Positions 8,658 through 17,564 of a stretch of DNA of 46,820 nt are shown here, in pieces. This stretch comes from Oligoflexia bacterium (GTDB lineage Bacteria > Bdellovibrionota > Bacteriovoracia > Bacteriovoracales > Bacteriovoracaceae): positions 1 through 46,820 of the forward strand of contig JADGAM010000008.1 in the NCBI GenBank assembly GCA_015232015.1, written 5' to 3'. Numbering within the stretch: the first letter of the stretch is position 1; each line of letters opens with the position of its first letter. Made by a program: the position numbers and the translations under genes. Under the pieces are notes generated by a model that saw nothing but the letters and a program-made list of their open reading frames with translations, was not told where the DNA came from and made no database searches.

Positions 8658-9890
8658 TTATGAAAAAAAATCATCTAGGAAAATAACGTTGGCCACATTG
8701 GTTTTTGCATATTTTTCTTGAATCTTATTTTTACCATCTTCAAGATCAGGTGATTTTATTCCATGATTTATTGAACCACTGGCCTCAAGATATGCTGACA
8801 ATTCATCGGCCACTCTGACTAACAAACCATCTAGTGGATTAAATTTACATTCATTATATTTTTCATCTAATAAATAACTACTTTTCCCTGTACCGGTAGT
8901 TAATGCAGTTAATTTTATTTTTTTATTTTCATTAATTATTTTATTATCAAATTCATCTTCTACAAAATATAAAATCTCTTCATGCCAACTTACAGGTAGA
9001 GATGGCAATAAATGCAATTTTATCGCCTCTTTCTCATACTCTTTAACAATTTTTTCAACACCCTCAATACCACTTTTTACAGGAGAGATTATATCTCTAG
9101 TTAATGCCTCTGGAAGATCGTGAAAAAGTGCTGCAAAAAAATTATTATAAATGCGTTTATCGCAAAACTTTATCTTGGTTTCCAACATAAAAAAATAGGT
9201 TATTATTGCGGTAATTAAAAGATGCCCGAGTACTGATGTCTCTGGAGTACGAGGAGTTCTGGCCCAACGAATTTGAAAGCGAAGTTGTCCATACAAATTA
9301 ATAAAATTTGAAAATTCAGATAAATTACTGGCATATTTATTTTGTTCAATTTTACTACTGAGCTCTCCCCTGACTTCATCAACATTGTGAATATGGCGGT
9401 TTAAATCGTAAATTAAGTTGTATTCCCACAAAGAAGCAACTTTGCTGGCCAATTCAAGAATTTCTTTTTCTGTTGAGGCATAACTATCATCTGTAAAATA
9501 GCAAACCATGCGATCATAAAATCCGCCTGGTATATTTTCAATGTCACTTTGAACTGAATTAAAAATGAAACGATTAATCTCATCTTTCTTATGCTTTATT
9601 AAAAAAGAAAAGACGGGTCTTTTAATATCAGTAAGAACCATGTTTCTAATAAATTCAAAAATCTCCGCTTCAATCAAGCGCTGCCAATTAAAGTTACTTA
9701 TGATTTTTAAATCGCTATTATGGTTATTATCGTTATTATTTAATGTTAATGATTTTGCTAATACGTAAGCAATCATCATCTTGTGTGCCTGTTTATCTAA
9801 CTCCGTTAGTTTTATAGGGCGAAGATGATCATTCCATCTTTGTATAGAGGCCAGAGTAAAAAGTTTTGGAAAAAATTCTTTAGAAATCAT
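8658..9890 (-). CDS. HD-domain phosphohydrolase-like protein
   Basis: 410 residues from ATG 9890; a TTG at 9926 would add 12 hydrophobic residues, and neither start has a good Shine-Dalgarno. The centre contains LGHLL...FFAALFHDLPEALTRDI, the His...His-Asp pattern of HD-superfamily hydrolases related to YfbR (5'-deoxynucleotidase) and similar proteins. A further Asp in VRVADELSAYLEA near the C-terminus fits the last metal ligand. The N-terminal half (about 200 residues) is helical and longer than in YfbR. The substrate is unknown; nucleotides are the likeliest class. It sits downstream of the prepilin gene in the same direction. Confidence 0.7.
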   Translation of the reverse strand: MISKEFFPKLFTLASIQRWNDHLRPIKLTELDKQAHKMMIAYVLAKSLTLNNNDNNHNSDLKIISNFNWQRLIEAEIFEFIRNMVLTDIKRPVFSFLIKHKKDEINRFIFNSVQSDIENIPGGFYDRMVCYFTDDSYASTEKEILELASKVASLWEYNLIYDLNRHIHNVDEVRGELSSKIEQNKYASNLSEFSNFINLYGQLRFQIRWARTPRTPETSVLGHLLITAIITYFFMLETKIKFCDKRIYNNFFAALFHDLPEALTRDIISPVKSGIEGVEKIVKEYEKEAIKLHLLPSLPVSWHEEILYFVEDEFDNKIINENKKIKLTALTTGTGKSSYLLDEKYNECKFNPLDGLLVRVADELSAYLEASGSINHGIKSPDLEDGKNKIQEKYAKTNVANVIFLDDFFS

Positions 9891-9986
9891 ACTTATTAAT
9901 ATTAATATAACAAAGGTTAATAACAAACAAGAGGATATTAAAAATGAATTTTCCTATCTTGTTCGTTTTAAAATTAGAATGAGAAC

Positions 9987-10850
9987 TTAGGGTTGCACGC
10001 AACCGTATGATGAAAGATCAGTAGAAGGAGGCATATTTATATCTAGTAGATTAGAGGGAATTACATAATTAGCTTTATCTATAGAAAAAACTACATTCAT
10101 AGTTTTTTTAGGAAAGTGTGGATCAACAACCGAAATTTGAAGGGCCCGAACTCCAAATGGAATTACATTAGAAAATGAAAAAAAACCCAAATCACATGGT
10201 GCTATATTTCTGATTGTACTTGTTAAAAAACCTTTGCCATCAGGATAGATTATTGTCACAGTTGCCACTCCTTCAAAGGTCCTTCCTACATTTAAAATAC
10301 TCCCTGAGACGGTAGTTTTTACTAAATTTGCAGGTATAGAAATTCTAATATCTTGTTTAAAACCATCTCCTCCTTCTATCCCATCAGCACCATAACTAAT
10401 TAGTGTGGCACCTCCATCTACTGTTACAGTGTAAGAATAAGGATTATTCCAAGCATCTTTAAAATAGTTTAACGCTGTTTCTGAGCTACTTAAATAACTT
10501 CCATTCCACCCTGAAGCAATGGCCAACTGAGGCCTCATTTTCCAGTCCTGATACGAAGAAGGTTTGGTTTTTAAAACAGCTAGCCCATACTCTGAAGAGC
10601 TGGCAGGAAGTGCACCGATATCGCCTACAATTCCAAATGAGGCACGCACTCCATCTTTTAAAATATTTGGGTCTCCAATTAAAGCATTGCGTATTTCCTC
10701 CATTCTTTTTAAAGTACTCTCGAATCTATTTTCATCAAGAGAACTTTCCATGACTGAAATACTTCCAACCAACAATATTCCTGTTAGAAGAATAGACATT
10801 GTAAGCTCAAGAATGGTGTACCCACCTTGTTTTCTGCAAAGATCTGACAT
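9987..10850 (-). CDS. type IV prepilin-like / pseudopilin protein
   Basis: 287 residues, with AAAGG seven bases before ATG 10850. A ten-residue leader ends in Gly-Gly, followed by YTILELTMSILLTGILLVGS: Glu at +5 and a hydrophobic helix, which is the prepilin peptidase (class III) signal. The globular part is larger than in major pilins, with Gly/Asp-rich loops (GADGIEGGDGF) and single cysteines near 220 and in the C-terminal YGCVQP, which could form a disulfide. It is likely a minor pilin or pseudopilin of a type II secretion or type IV pilus system. No partner genes for those systems are in the window. Confidence 0.85.
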   Translation of the reverse strand: MSDLCRKQGGYTILELTMSILLTGILLVGSISVMESSLDENRFESTLKRMEEIRNALIGDPNILKDGVRASFGIVGDIGALPASSSEYGLAVLKTKPSSYQDWKMRPQLAIASGWNGSYLSSSETALNYFKDAWNNPYSYTVTVDGGATLISYGADGIEGGDGFKQDIRISIPANLVKTTVSGSILNVGRTFEGVATVTIIYPDGKGFLTSTIRNIAPCDLGFFSFSNVIPFGVRALQISVVDPHFPKKTMNVVFSIDKANYVIPSNLLDINMPPSTDLSSYGCVQP

Positions 10851-10871
10851 TTACAACCTTTTATAACCTTG

Positions 10872-12101
10872 TCATTGAAAATGTTGGGAAGTAACTTCTG
10901 TCGCTATTTTTTTATGAGGAGCGTGTGGCTGCCATCCGGAAATTAGCAAGATTAAAAAAAATCCTATGGTATAGGCCAAGGCCACGTGCCATCCATGTCT
11001 AATGAAACGAAAGACTGATTTCGCCTCAGGAAATTTGTTTGAAAGGGCCACTCCAGCGGATGATCCAAACCAAATCATGGAACCACCAAAACCTACGGCA
11101 TAGGCAAGCACGCCCCAATCGTATCCACCCTGAACAAGGCAGAGTTTGGTTAAAGGAATATTATCAAACACCGCCGAAACAAAACCAAGTCCCAAGGTCA
11201 CAGGCCAGGATGCCGACGGTAATTGCTCTACCGGCATGAGCGAAGCACATAAGACCAGCGAGATTAGAAAGATCGTTCCTTGCCAGGCATGTTTCAATTC
11301 ACTCCAAGGTGTTGAACGAAAGAAGGCCCCAAGTAAAATGGCAACCCACACACCAAGTGCTGGAAAATCGAGAGCGTAATTAGTAGCAATGGCCAAGAGA
11401 AGAATGAAGGCCACAATGGCCAATTTCCCAAAATCTACCCGAATCCCTGGAGGTGCATCACTTTGAATGGCCTGGTAATTGTGTTGTTGATAGGCACCAA
11501 TCAATCCAAACACTACAAATGATCCCAAGGATCCCCAGATTGCGTGAAATACGTCTAATGGTGATATGCCATCAATCCACATAAGTGTGGTTGTAGTATC
11601 GCCAAGCACACTAGGGGCGCCACCGGCATTTGATGCCGCGATGATTGAGGCCAAAAAACCAATGTGGACTTTTCCCTTGTATACAATGAGCGCAATCGTT
11701 CCCCCAATCATTGCTGCTGCAATGTTATCGAGAAATGAGGACATTAGCATGATAATAATTAGTAAGGTTAGGGATCCCCAATAACCATTGGGAATATAAT
11801 TTGGAAGAATGTCTGGCACTTTTGATTCTTCAAAGTGTTTTGCTAAAATGGCAAATCCAAAGAGGAGGCCAAGTAAATTGAGAAGCGTTCGCCATTCACC
11901 ACCTTGATGGCCGTGACCTCCCCCTCCGATAATATGGGTGTAAAGGGAAAAGTCCACGACATAAATCCACTTAAAGATTAGCACTGAAAGAAGTCCCGTT
12001 AGCGCTACATACATAGTTTTCGAATGAAAGAGTGCTACACCAACCAGGGTTGAAGCAAATAAAATAAATTCTAACCTGACTGGCCCAATATGCGGAATCA
12101 T
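10872..12101 (-). CDS. NhaD-type sodium/proton antiporter (ion transporter superfamily)
   Basis: 409 residues. I take ATG 12101 because GAGGTGAG lies directly upstream; an earlier ATG at 12122 adds seven residues. About eleven hydrophobic segments are visible. The two inverted-repeat motifs SSFLDNIAAAMIGG and SAVFDNIPLT, each with an Asp-Asn in the membrane, are the signature of NhaD/ArsB-CitM-type carriers, and SNAGGAPSVLGDTTT is typical of NhaD. It probably exchanges Na+ for H+ at the inner membrane. A His/Gly loop (GGGGHGHQGG) follows the second segment. It is downstream of the sodium-driven symporter operon, which is consistent with sodium cycling. Confidence 0.85.
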   Translation of the reverse strand: MIPHIGPVRLEFILFASTLVGVALFHSKTMYVALTGLLSVLIFKWIYVVDFSLYTHIIGGGGHGHQGGEWRTLLNLLGLLFGFAILAKHFEESKVPDILPNYIPNGYWGSLTLLIIIMLMSSFLDNIAAAMIGGTIALIVYKGKVHIGFLASIIAASNAGGAPSVLGDTTTTLMWIDGISPLDVFHAIWGSLGSFVVFGLIGAYQQHNYQAIQSDAPPGIRVDFGKLAIVAFILLLAIATNYALDFPALGVWVAILLGAFFRSTPWSELKHAWQGTIFLISLVLCASLMPVEQLPSASWPVTLGLGFVSAVFDNIPLTKLCLVQGGYDWGVLAYAVGFGGSMIWFGSSAGVALSNKFPEAKSVFRFIRHGWHVALAYTIGFFLILLISGWQPHAPHKKIATEVTSQHFQ

Positions 12102-12192
12102 GCTCACCTCATCATTCATCATTCATCATTTTATAAAATTATTGTTAATTATTGTTATCACTATCATTATGCCTGAGTGTATTACAGTTTGA

Positions 12193-12924
12193 CTAGGGAT
12201 CTAAAAGAATTTTATCTTCAGAATCCCAAATAACAATCGATGGATTAGTTATTTCTGGTAAGGCCATGAATGTAGTATTATCTACCATTGCTCTATGTTT
12301 GAAATGAAAGTGACCAAACACCCATGCTAGCGGACGAATTTTTAGAGAGTGCCATAATTTTGTCAGTTCCATTTCGCCGCAATCATCTTCAGGACCAGGA
12401 TCAACCTCTTCGGTATGAATACCTCGTATATAGCAGTTTCCCCCACTACGCAATTCTTCATTGGCATGCATGCCAATGCCGATGGAGGCCGGGCAGGAGT
12501 GAGTTATCACCAAGTCTGGAGGATTTTTATTAAAGCGGCGGGATGCCTTGATTCTCTCCGATGGTAAAATATAGTTGCATTTAAATTGCGGTCGATCCCT
12601 GTTCAGCGCCCCTCCTAAAAATCCGATTTTAGATTGACCAAAACTTAGCACACTTCCACGTGTAACATAGTTGAGATTGATTTTTGGATGCCACTTTGAT
12701 TTTTTCTTGAGCCAAGTGTGATCTTCATGGTTTCCATCGATGGCATAGACAGGAACTGGAAAAACAAGATCATCATCTGAAAAGAGATCAAAAGTTGTTT
12801 CATAAAAACCAAAATCACCGACTTGAATGGCAGCATTAATACTAAAGGTGGATCTGGCATAAGTGAGTAAGCGATGAAGGAGATGTAATTTTCCATGTAC
12901 ATCGCCAATCAATAGAATACGCAT
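12193..12924 (-). CDS. calcineurin-like metallophosphoesterase
   Basis: 243 residues from ATG 12924, four bases after the stop of the DUF294 gene. Its GGAGG ribosome site lies within the last codons of that gene, so translation is probably coupled. Metal-binding motifs appear in family order: GDVHG (7-11), GDFG (36-39), GNHE (64-67), a late HSCP segment and GHFHF near the C-terminus. Family members hydrolyse phosphoesters including cyclic nucleotides, dinucleotides and phosphoproteins. There is no signal peptide, so it is cytoplasmic. Its place in the symporter/DUF294 operon suggests it may reverse a modification or remove a nucleotide signal made there; that is inference. Confidence 0.85.
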   Translation of the reverse strand: MRILLIGDVHGKLHLLHRLLTYARSTFSINAAIQVGDFGFYETTFDLFSDDDLVFPVPVYAIDGNHEDHTWLKKKSKWHPKINLNYVTRGSVLSFGQSKIGFLGGALNRDRPQFKCNYILPSERIKASRRFNKNPPDLVITHSCPASIGIGMHANEELRSGGNCYIRGIHTEEVDPGPEDDCGEMELTKLWHSLKIRPLAWVFGHFHFKHRAMVDNTTFMALPEITNPSIVIWDSEDKILLDP

Positions 12925-12928
12925 AGGA

Positions 12929-15277
12929 CTAAAGACCTCCGCTGAAAACATTTTGGGCCCTGGCCCTAAAGAGTGCTAAATCGGAAAGAATTTTCTTGAG
13001 CATGGTTTGCTCTAATTGTGTCAGATCGTTAATCGATAGTAAATTATCTGGACGCAGCGATTTTTCAAACATCTGCATCTGATTTTTAAGACGTAACTGC
13101 ATCAGGATCTCGTAGGCCACCACTAATTCATCATGGCCGGAGCGACTAATAATTCCATTGATCTGCAAGCGAGACAAACGCTCCAAGGTATTGACCTCAT
13201 AGATGTTATTTTTAAGGGAATACAATTTTGCCAAATTACTTAATGGGATGAGGGCCTTTTTTATATTAATCGACTCATTGGATTCGAATTGAAAACCAAA
13301 AGGGCCAATAGGTGGTTTTGTCTGCAGTAGAGAATTTGCAAGATTTAAAAAGAAGATGTTATTGTTTTGGATTAAAGTAAAAAAAATTTTCTTTAACCTC
13401 TCTGCAAAGGAGTTGTCTCCATAAACTGTGCGCATATCAAAAAAAATGCTAATGTCGTGCAGATCCTGAGTTGTGGAAACAGTGGCACAATTTTTAAAAT
13501 AGAGTTCCCACTGAGAGAGTGACTTACACCACTTAGGGTTGTTGGCCATGACATTTCCTTGACATAGACGTTGCCCAAGCTGACTGAGGTTCTTGGTGAT
13601 AATCTCTCCAAGGCGCAGAAAGTAGTCAGTGCAGTTTTCTTTATTATCAAAGATGATTCCATTATCCTGATCTGAATAGAGCGTTTGCTCCGAGCGGGCC
13701 TCGCTACCAAAGACGACAAAGGCAAATTTGCCAAGGGGTGGCCCCCCACCTAACTCTTGAATGGCCAGCTCAATAATTCGTTTGATAACGATATCGGAGA
13801 GGTTGGTGATCACTCTTAAGGTTGCTTCAACCTTGGTTCCATTATTGATCATCGCCTTAACAAAGGTAGGAATCACCTTGTGGGCGGAGGCGATCTCTTC
13901 TATTGAGGTTGCGCTATTCATTTTGTTGATCAAAATGGATAATGGCCAATGTTTTGACAGCAAAATGTCTGCGGCCTTCAAGATGCCAGTGGGATGAGAG
14001 AATTCATCGATGACCAAGAGTTGATCCAGATTTTTTTCCTGCATCAGAGCGATCGCCTCAAAGAGCAGTGATCGCTCTGATATTGATTCTGATATTGATT
14101 CTGATATTGATTCTGATATTGATATAGAGTTGGAATGATGAGTATCAAGATTTCCATTTCCAACAGCTGTGGTCGCATCCTGTGGCATTACCTGTGGCAT
14201 TGGACGTTTAACGCTTGCAATGGTTTGAAACAGATGTTGAAAATCTAAAATGAGTCTAGAGATGGCCTCTTTCTCCTCATCCTTCTTGTTTTTTTGCAGA
14301 TCCTTGACCGTCAAAATAAAACAATCTTTTTGGAGGACAGCGGAAACAACCATTTCAAAAAGAGTGCGAGTACCATCGCGATGGATGAGGCCTTTTTGAT
14401 CAGGAGTTATAATCTCATTTAATGTAAGTTTGGTGAGTTCCTGCAGCTGGTATCCCAAAATATCGAGGAGCGCTTTGTTCGCGTAGACTGGAAGTCCATG
14501 CATTACCAGCAAGATTCCTTCGTGGCTGGACTCCACCAGCAAGCGATACCGCTCCTCTGATCTTCTTAAATCGTTTTGAAAACTAAAGCGCTGTCTCTCA
14601 ATATTGAGGCCTTGCTTGACCAGATAAAATAAAATCATCGCCATCAACAAAGATATACCTATGGAGATCAAGATTATTGTTTGGGTTACGTTAGAAATCT
14701 CTTCCCTGACGTCGTCCAAATAAACGCCAGTTCCAATAATCCATCCCCATGGTTGCAAAACCTTGACAAAAGAGAGTTTGCTCACCAACTTTTGCGATTC
14801 ATCCTTCCACTGCCAAATATATTCAACATATCCTTCACCATTTTGTGCAACCATATTCGCAAACTCAACGAAGGGACGTTTACCACTGCTGTCTGCGAAG
14901 TTGGTCAAATCCTTGTTGTTCAGATCGCTCCGATATGGATGCATTATCATACGGGCATTCATATCCGAAATCCAAAAATAATCCTTGCTTGCATTTCCAT
15001 AACGAATGCTTTGAACGCGTTTAATCGCCTCCTGCTGGGCACTTTCACGAGAAAGTTCTTGATTCATTTCTTGTTGATAGTAGTTGGAAAGTTCACTCCA
15101 AATAGCGTGAGTCAGCTCTTTAACCATCTCTTTTTTTCTTTCAACGATCACCTCCTTCATCTTGGGAATAAGTAGAAGGAAAATGGTCACATTAAACAGC
15201 ACCACTGCAAGAATAGCGGGTGCTGTGATGTGAAGAAAAAAATGTCGTAGGTGAGGTCGCTGACTACCGTCGATCAT
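12929..15277 (-). CDS. membrane sensor with Cache, PAS, partial CBS and DUF294 nucleotidyltransferase-like domains
   Basis: 782 residues from ATG 15277, 16 bases after the symporter gene; a TTG at 15319 lacks a ribosome site. Domains in order: TM helix 13-37, periplasmic single-Cache sensor about 40-195 (DYFWISD...MIMHPY...WGWIIGTGVY), TM helix 198-220, PAS about 238-325, a Ser-Glu-Ile repeat linker 383-402, a half CBS-like unit 403-445, then a GlnD-type nucleotidyltransferase core with GSEARSEQTLYSDQDNG (524-540, Asp536 and Asp538) and a C-terminal DUF294_C helical domain. The usual DUF294 proteins beside ActP-type transporters carry cNMP-binding and CBS domains instead. It probably senses a small ligand outside the membrane and controls the transporter operon. 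Confidence 0.85.
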   Translation of the reverse strand: MIDGSQRPHLRHFFLHITAPAILAVVLFNVTIFLLLIPKMKEVIVERKKEMVKELTHAIWSELSNYYQQEMNQELSRESAQQEAIKRVQSIRYGNASKDYFWISDMNARMIMHPYRSDLNNKDLTNFADSSGKRPFVEFANMVAQNGEGYVEYIWQWKDESQKLVSKLSFVKVLQPWGWIIGTGVYLDDVREEISNVTQTIILISIGISLLMAMILFYLVKQGLNIERQRFSFQNDLRRSEERYRLLVESSHEGILLVMHGLPVYANKALLDILGYQLQELTKLTLNEIITPDQKGLIHRDGTRTLFEMVVSAVLQKDCFILTVKDLQKNKKDEEKEAISRLILDFQHLFQTIASVKRPMPQVMPQDATTAVGNGNLDTHHSNSISISESISESISESISERSLLFEAIALMQEKNLDQLLVIDEFSHPTGILKAADILLSKHWPLSILINKMNSATSIEEIASAHKVIPTFVKAMINNGTKVEATLRVITNLSDIVIKRIIELAIQELGGGPPLGKFAFVVFGSEARSEQTLYSDQDNGIIFDNKENCTDYFLRLGEIITKNLSQLGQRLCQGNVMANNPKWCKSLSQWELYFKNCATVSTTQDLHDISIFFDMRTVYGDNSFAERLKKIFFTLIQNNNIFFLNLANSLLQTKPPIGPFGFQFESNESINIKKALIPLSNLAKLYSLKNNIYEVNTLERLSRLQINGIISRSGHDELVVAYEILMQLRLKNQMQMFEKSLRPDNLLSINDLTQLEQTMLKKILSDLALFRARAQNVFSGGL
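14076..14123 (-). repeat. 12-bp coding microsatellite, four copies
   Basis: Four tandem 12-base units encode the Ser-Glu-Ile repeat in the linker between the PAS and CBS/DUF294 parts of the sensor protein. The unit is a multiple of three, so changes in copy number keep the frame. Confidence 0.85.
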
Positions 15278-15293
15278 AATAAACTTAATCTTA

Positions 15294-17027
15294 TTAATCC
15301 ACGTCTGGCCTGTGAGCAAGGGCCATAAATGTTTCTGGATCTTTGCCAGTATCGCTAGTAAAGATGGTCACAAAATACAATACGATGAAAGAGGCGCTCA
15401 CTCCAAAAATGCCGGGACCTCCTGCTACAGGTAGGCCAAAGAACATATATTTTGATCCCTTGATCAGCAGAAGAGCAATGAAGAGTACTGAAACTGCTAG
15501 ACCTGTTAAGGAACTAGCAATCACTGCTTGCCTGGTGGTACGCTTCCACCACAGTGTAGCGATCATTGGAGGAAAGATAGCACTTGCTGCAATTCCAAAG
15601 GCGAGCATCACTAACCAAGCTATATTCTCCTGCTTCAGCATCACCGCCAAAGAAACCGCAATTGCCGACATCACTAGAGTTGTGATTTTGGCAATATTGA
15701 GCTCTTGCTTCTCAGTTGCATTAGGGTTGAGATAGACTTTGTAGAGGTCATGGCTGATAGATGATGCCACAGTGATCATAAGTCCAGCAGAAGTTGACAA
15801 AATGGCAGCTACTGCGCCTGCAGCACCGATGGCCATAAGCCATGGGCCACCAACCAAATGGCTGATCTCCAAAACCGCCATGTTTTTAGCTTGACCAATA
15901 CCTGTCGATCCTTGAGCAATCCATGTAACCAATTTGGTATATATACCAGGGAAGAGTAGGAATCCAAGAATGATGGCACAGATATAAAAAATACCAAGCG
16001 CTACAATACATAGAGTGACACTCTTTTTGGCGGCCCGAGCGCTAGGAACAGTAAAGAACATGATAAGGATGTGAGGAAGACCTGCAGTTCCGAATACCAA
16101 GGCAATAACAGTACTGATCATAGCAAGAGTATTGTCAGTCTTTACACCAATACTCATAGCACTCTCCGCAGTTGGCATCATCTGGCGTGCGGTAGCAATG
16201 GCCTCCATTGCAGGCATGTTGCTTATGGCACTAACTACCTCTTGATTTTTGGCCGCCAAAAGTGGCGGTACCACTTGATGAGCAGTTGCAAGTATCCCTG
16301 AAAAGGAACCTTCTCCAACAATGAAATAAGCTAGAACTGTCAGCACAACCATTGTAATGAAAAGAAAAACTGCCTGGATGGCCTGGTTGGCAAGCGTGGA
16401 TTTCATACCTCCAAAAATAATATAGATGCTCATAAGCAGACCGAGACCAATAGTCACATAAACAAAGTTCCATCCCAGTAGCAATTCAAAGAGTAAACCT
16501 GCTCCAAGCATTTGAGGCACAAGATAAAAGGTGGAGATAACAACAGTACAAAGCATGACAACTAATTTAATTCGGTTATCTGGAAAACGACTATATAATG
16601 CGCCAGCAACGGTATAGGAACCTACGTTTCTTAGCGGACCTGCAATCAATAATAGAACCGCCATATAGCCACCAAAAAAACCAATGGAAAGCCAAATGGA
16701 ATCGATGCCGAAGACACCGATGTCACCAGGACAGCCGAGGAAACTGGCAGCTGATAGATAGCTACCAACCATGGCAATGCCCACTTGTACCCATGGAACA
16801 TCATTTCCTGCCACATAAAAATCGCTAGTGGTACTGGTACTTCTACTGGTCCACCAAGTGATAACAATACTCGCTATCACAAAAAATAGGATAAAACCGA
16901 CCACGATGGAGGTATCTAGTTTTGAAGCGGCGACAGAAGATGTTTGCGCCCGTGTAAGTGCCGGGGTCATGATCATGGTCATGGTTATGGTGGCAAGGAT
17001 GAATGTGATTAATCTCTTTATACTCAT
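15294..17027 (-). CDS. sodium:solute symporter, ActP-like (VC_2705 type)
   Basis: 577 residues. ATG 17027 has GGAGGG four to five bases upstream and overlaps the TGA of the DUF4212 gene in an ATGA. A cleavable-looking hydrophobic N-terminus (residues 8-28) is followed by the 13-helix pattern of the SSS family. SDFYVAGNDVPW, GSYLSAASFLGCPGDIG and GLPHILIMFFTVP are characteristic of the ActP-like acetate/short-chain carboxylate branch that pairs with DUF4212. It imports its substrate with Na+ at the inner membrane. Substrate identity (acetate, pyruvate, lactate or another) cannot be read from sequence. It is followed by the sensor/DUF294 gene. Confidence 0.9.
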   Translation of the reverse strand: MSIKRLITFILATITMTMIMTPALTRAQTSSVAASKLDTSIVVGFILFFVIASIVITWWTSRSTSTTSDFYVAGNDVPWVQVGIAMVGSYLSAASFLGCPGDIGVFGIDSIWLSIGFFGGYMAVLLLIAGPLRNVGSYTVAGALYSRFPDNRIKLVVMLCTVVISTFYLVPQMLGAGLLFELLLGWNFVYVTIGLGLLMSIYIIFGGMKSTLANQAIQAVFLFITMVVLTVLAYFIVGEGSFSGILATAHQVVPPLLAAKNQEVVSAISNMPAMEAIATARQMMPTAESAMSIGVKTDNTLAMISTVIALVFGTAGLPHILIMFFTVPSARAAKKSVTLCIVALGIFYICAIILGFLLFPGIYTKLVTWIAQGSTGIGQAKNMAVLEISHLVGGPWLMAIGAAGAVAAILSTSAGLMITVASSISHDLYKVYLNPNATEKQELNIAKITTLVMSAIAVSLAVMLKQENIAWLVMLAFGIAASAIFPPMIATLWWKRTTRQAVIASSLTGLAVSVLFIALLLIKGSKYMFFGLPVAGGPGIFGVSASFIVLYFVTIFTSDTGKDPETFMALAHRPDVD

Positions 17028-17260
17028 TTTGCCCTCCAAAACCAAACGATAATGATAATCCACGAAATTGGAAAGATAAGCATTGAAAGCAACAAACCGA
17101 GAGGCATGCCCAATGTTGACAGAGAAGCTATTTCCCTAAAGGACGGCGTTTGAATAACGGCCGCACCCATGTAAAAAATGAAAAAAATGGCAAAGAGACC
17201 AAAATTAAAAATTATCTTACTTCGATAAGCTGTGAGCGGTGGTGGAACATTGTTAACCAT
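17024..17260 (-). CDS. DUF4212 small subunit of the sodium:solute symporter
   Basis: 78 residues with two transmembrane helices (about 18-37 and 51-75), separated by a short loop. ATG 17260 has AAAGGA seven bases upstream. Length, the two-helix plan, the FNFGLFAIFF...GAAVIQTPSF pattern and the 4-base overlap with an ActP-type gene identify it as DUF4212, which is regularly encoded with this symporter branch and is thought to be its accessory subunit. It is the first gene of the operon that runs to 12193. Confidence 0.88.
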   Translation of the reverse strand: MVNNVPPPLTAYRSKIIFNFGLFAIFFIFYMGAAVIQTPSFREIASLSTLGMPLGLLLSMLIFPISWIIIIVWFWRAK

Positions 17261-17334
17261 GATTTTATCCTTTTGCTAAACGATTTTTGATTTATGATTA
17301 GTATTTGCCAACTTACTTAGAAAGTCCAGAAAAT

Positions 17335-17380
17335 GCTAAAGCACTTTGAAACGCTAGAGTACTTTAAAACGCTAGAGGGC
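17335..17380. repeat. 18-bp tandem repeat, two and a half copies
   Basis: Units at 17335-17352 and 17353-17370 share the form GCTA(A/G)AG..CTTT(G/A)AAAC, and a partial third unit starts at 17371. This lies 75-120 bases upstream of the symporter operon and could be operator sites for a regulator, but no known consensus is recognised. Confidence 0.65.
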
Positions 17381-17479
17381 TTCTATAGAAATTCCTTCCG
17401 GGAAAGTGCATCCAAATAACAACAATTTTAAATGACAATTTTTTCTAAGTATGTTAGAAAATCGCACGAGATACGTTAA

Positions 17480-17505
17480 CTAGCTAGCGAAGAACTATTA
17501 GCTAG
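17480..17505. promoter_or_regulatory. short perfect inverted repeat upstream of the 5'-nucleotidase gene
   Basis: CTAGCTA (17480-17486) pairs with TAGCTAG (17499-17505) around a 12-base loop, about 60 bases before the ATG at 17565. It may be an operator or a leader hairpin. It begins with the same GTTAACTAGC string as the palindromic element at 45708, but the rest differs. Confidence 0.4.
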
Positions 17506-17564
17506 GCAATCAAGAAACTATCTAAATAATAATTTTTAATAATTTTTTAAAGGATGCTTGCTCT

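Larger units (their letters stand above)
17261..17564. other. divergent intergenic region between the symporter operon and the 5'-nucleotidase gene
   Basis: No coding frame is seen. It should hold the promoters of both divergent units. It contains the 18-bp tandem repeat at 17335-17380 and the hairpin at 17480-17505 listed separately. No -35/-10 pair stands out with confidence. Confidence 0.6.
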
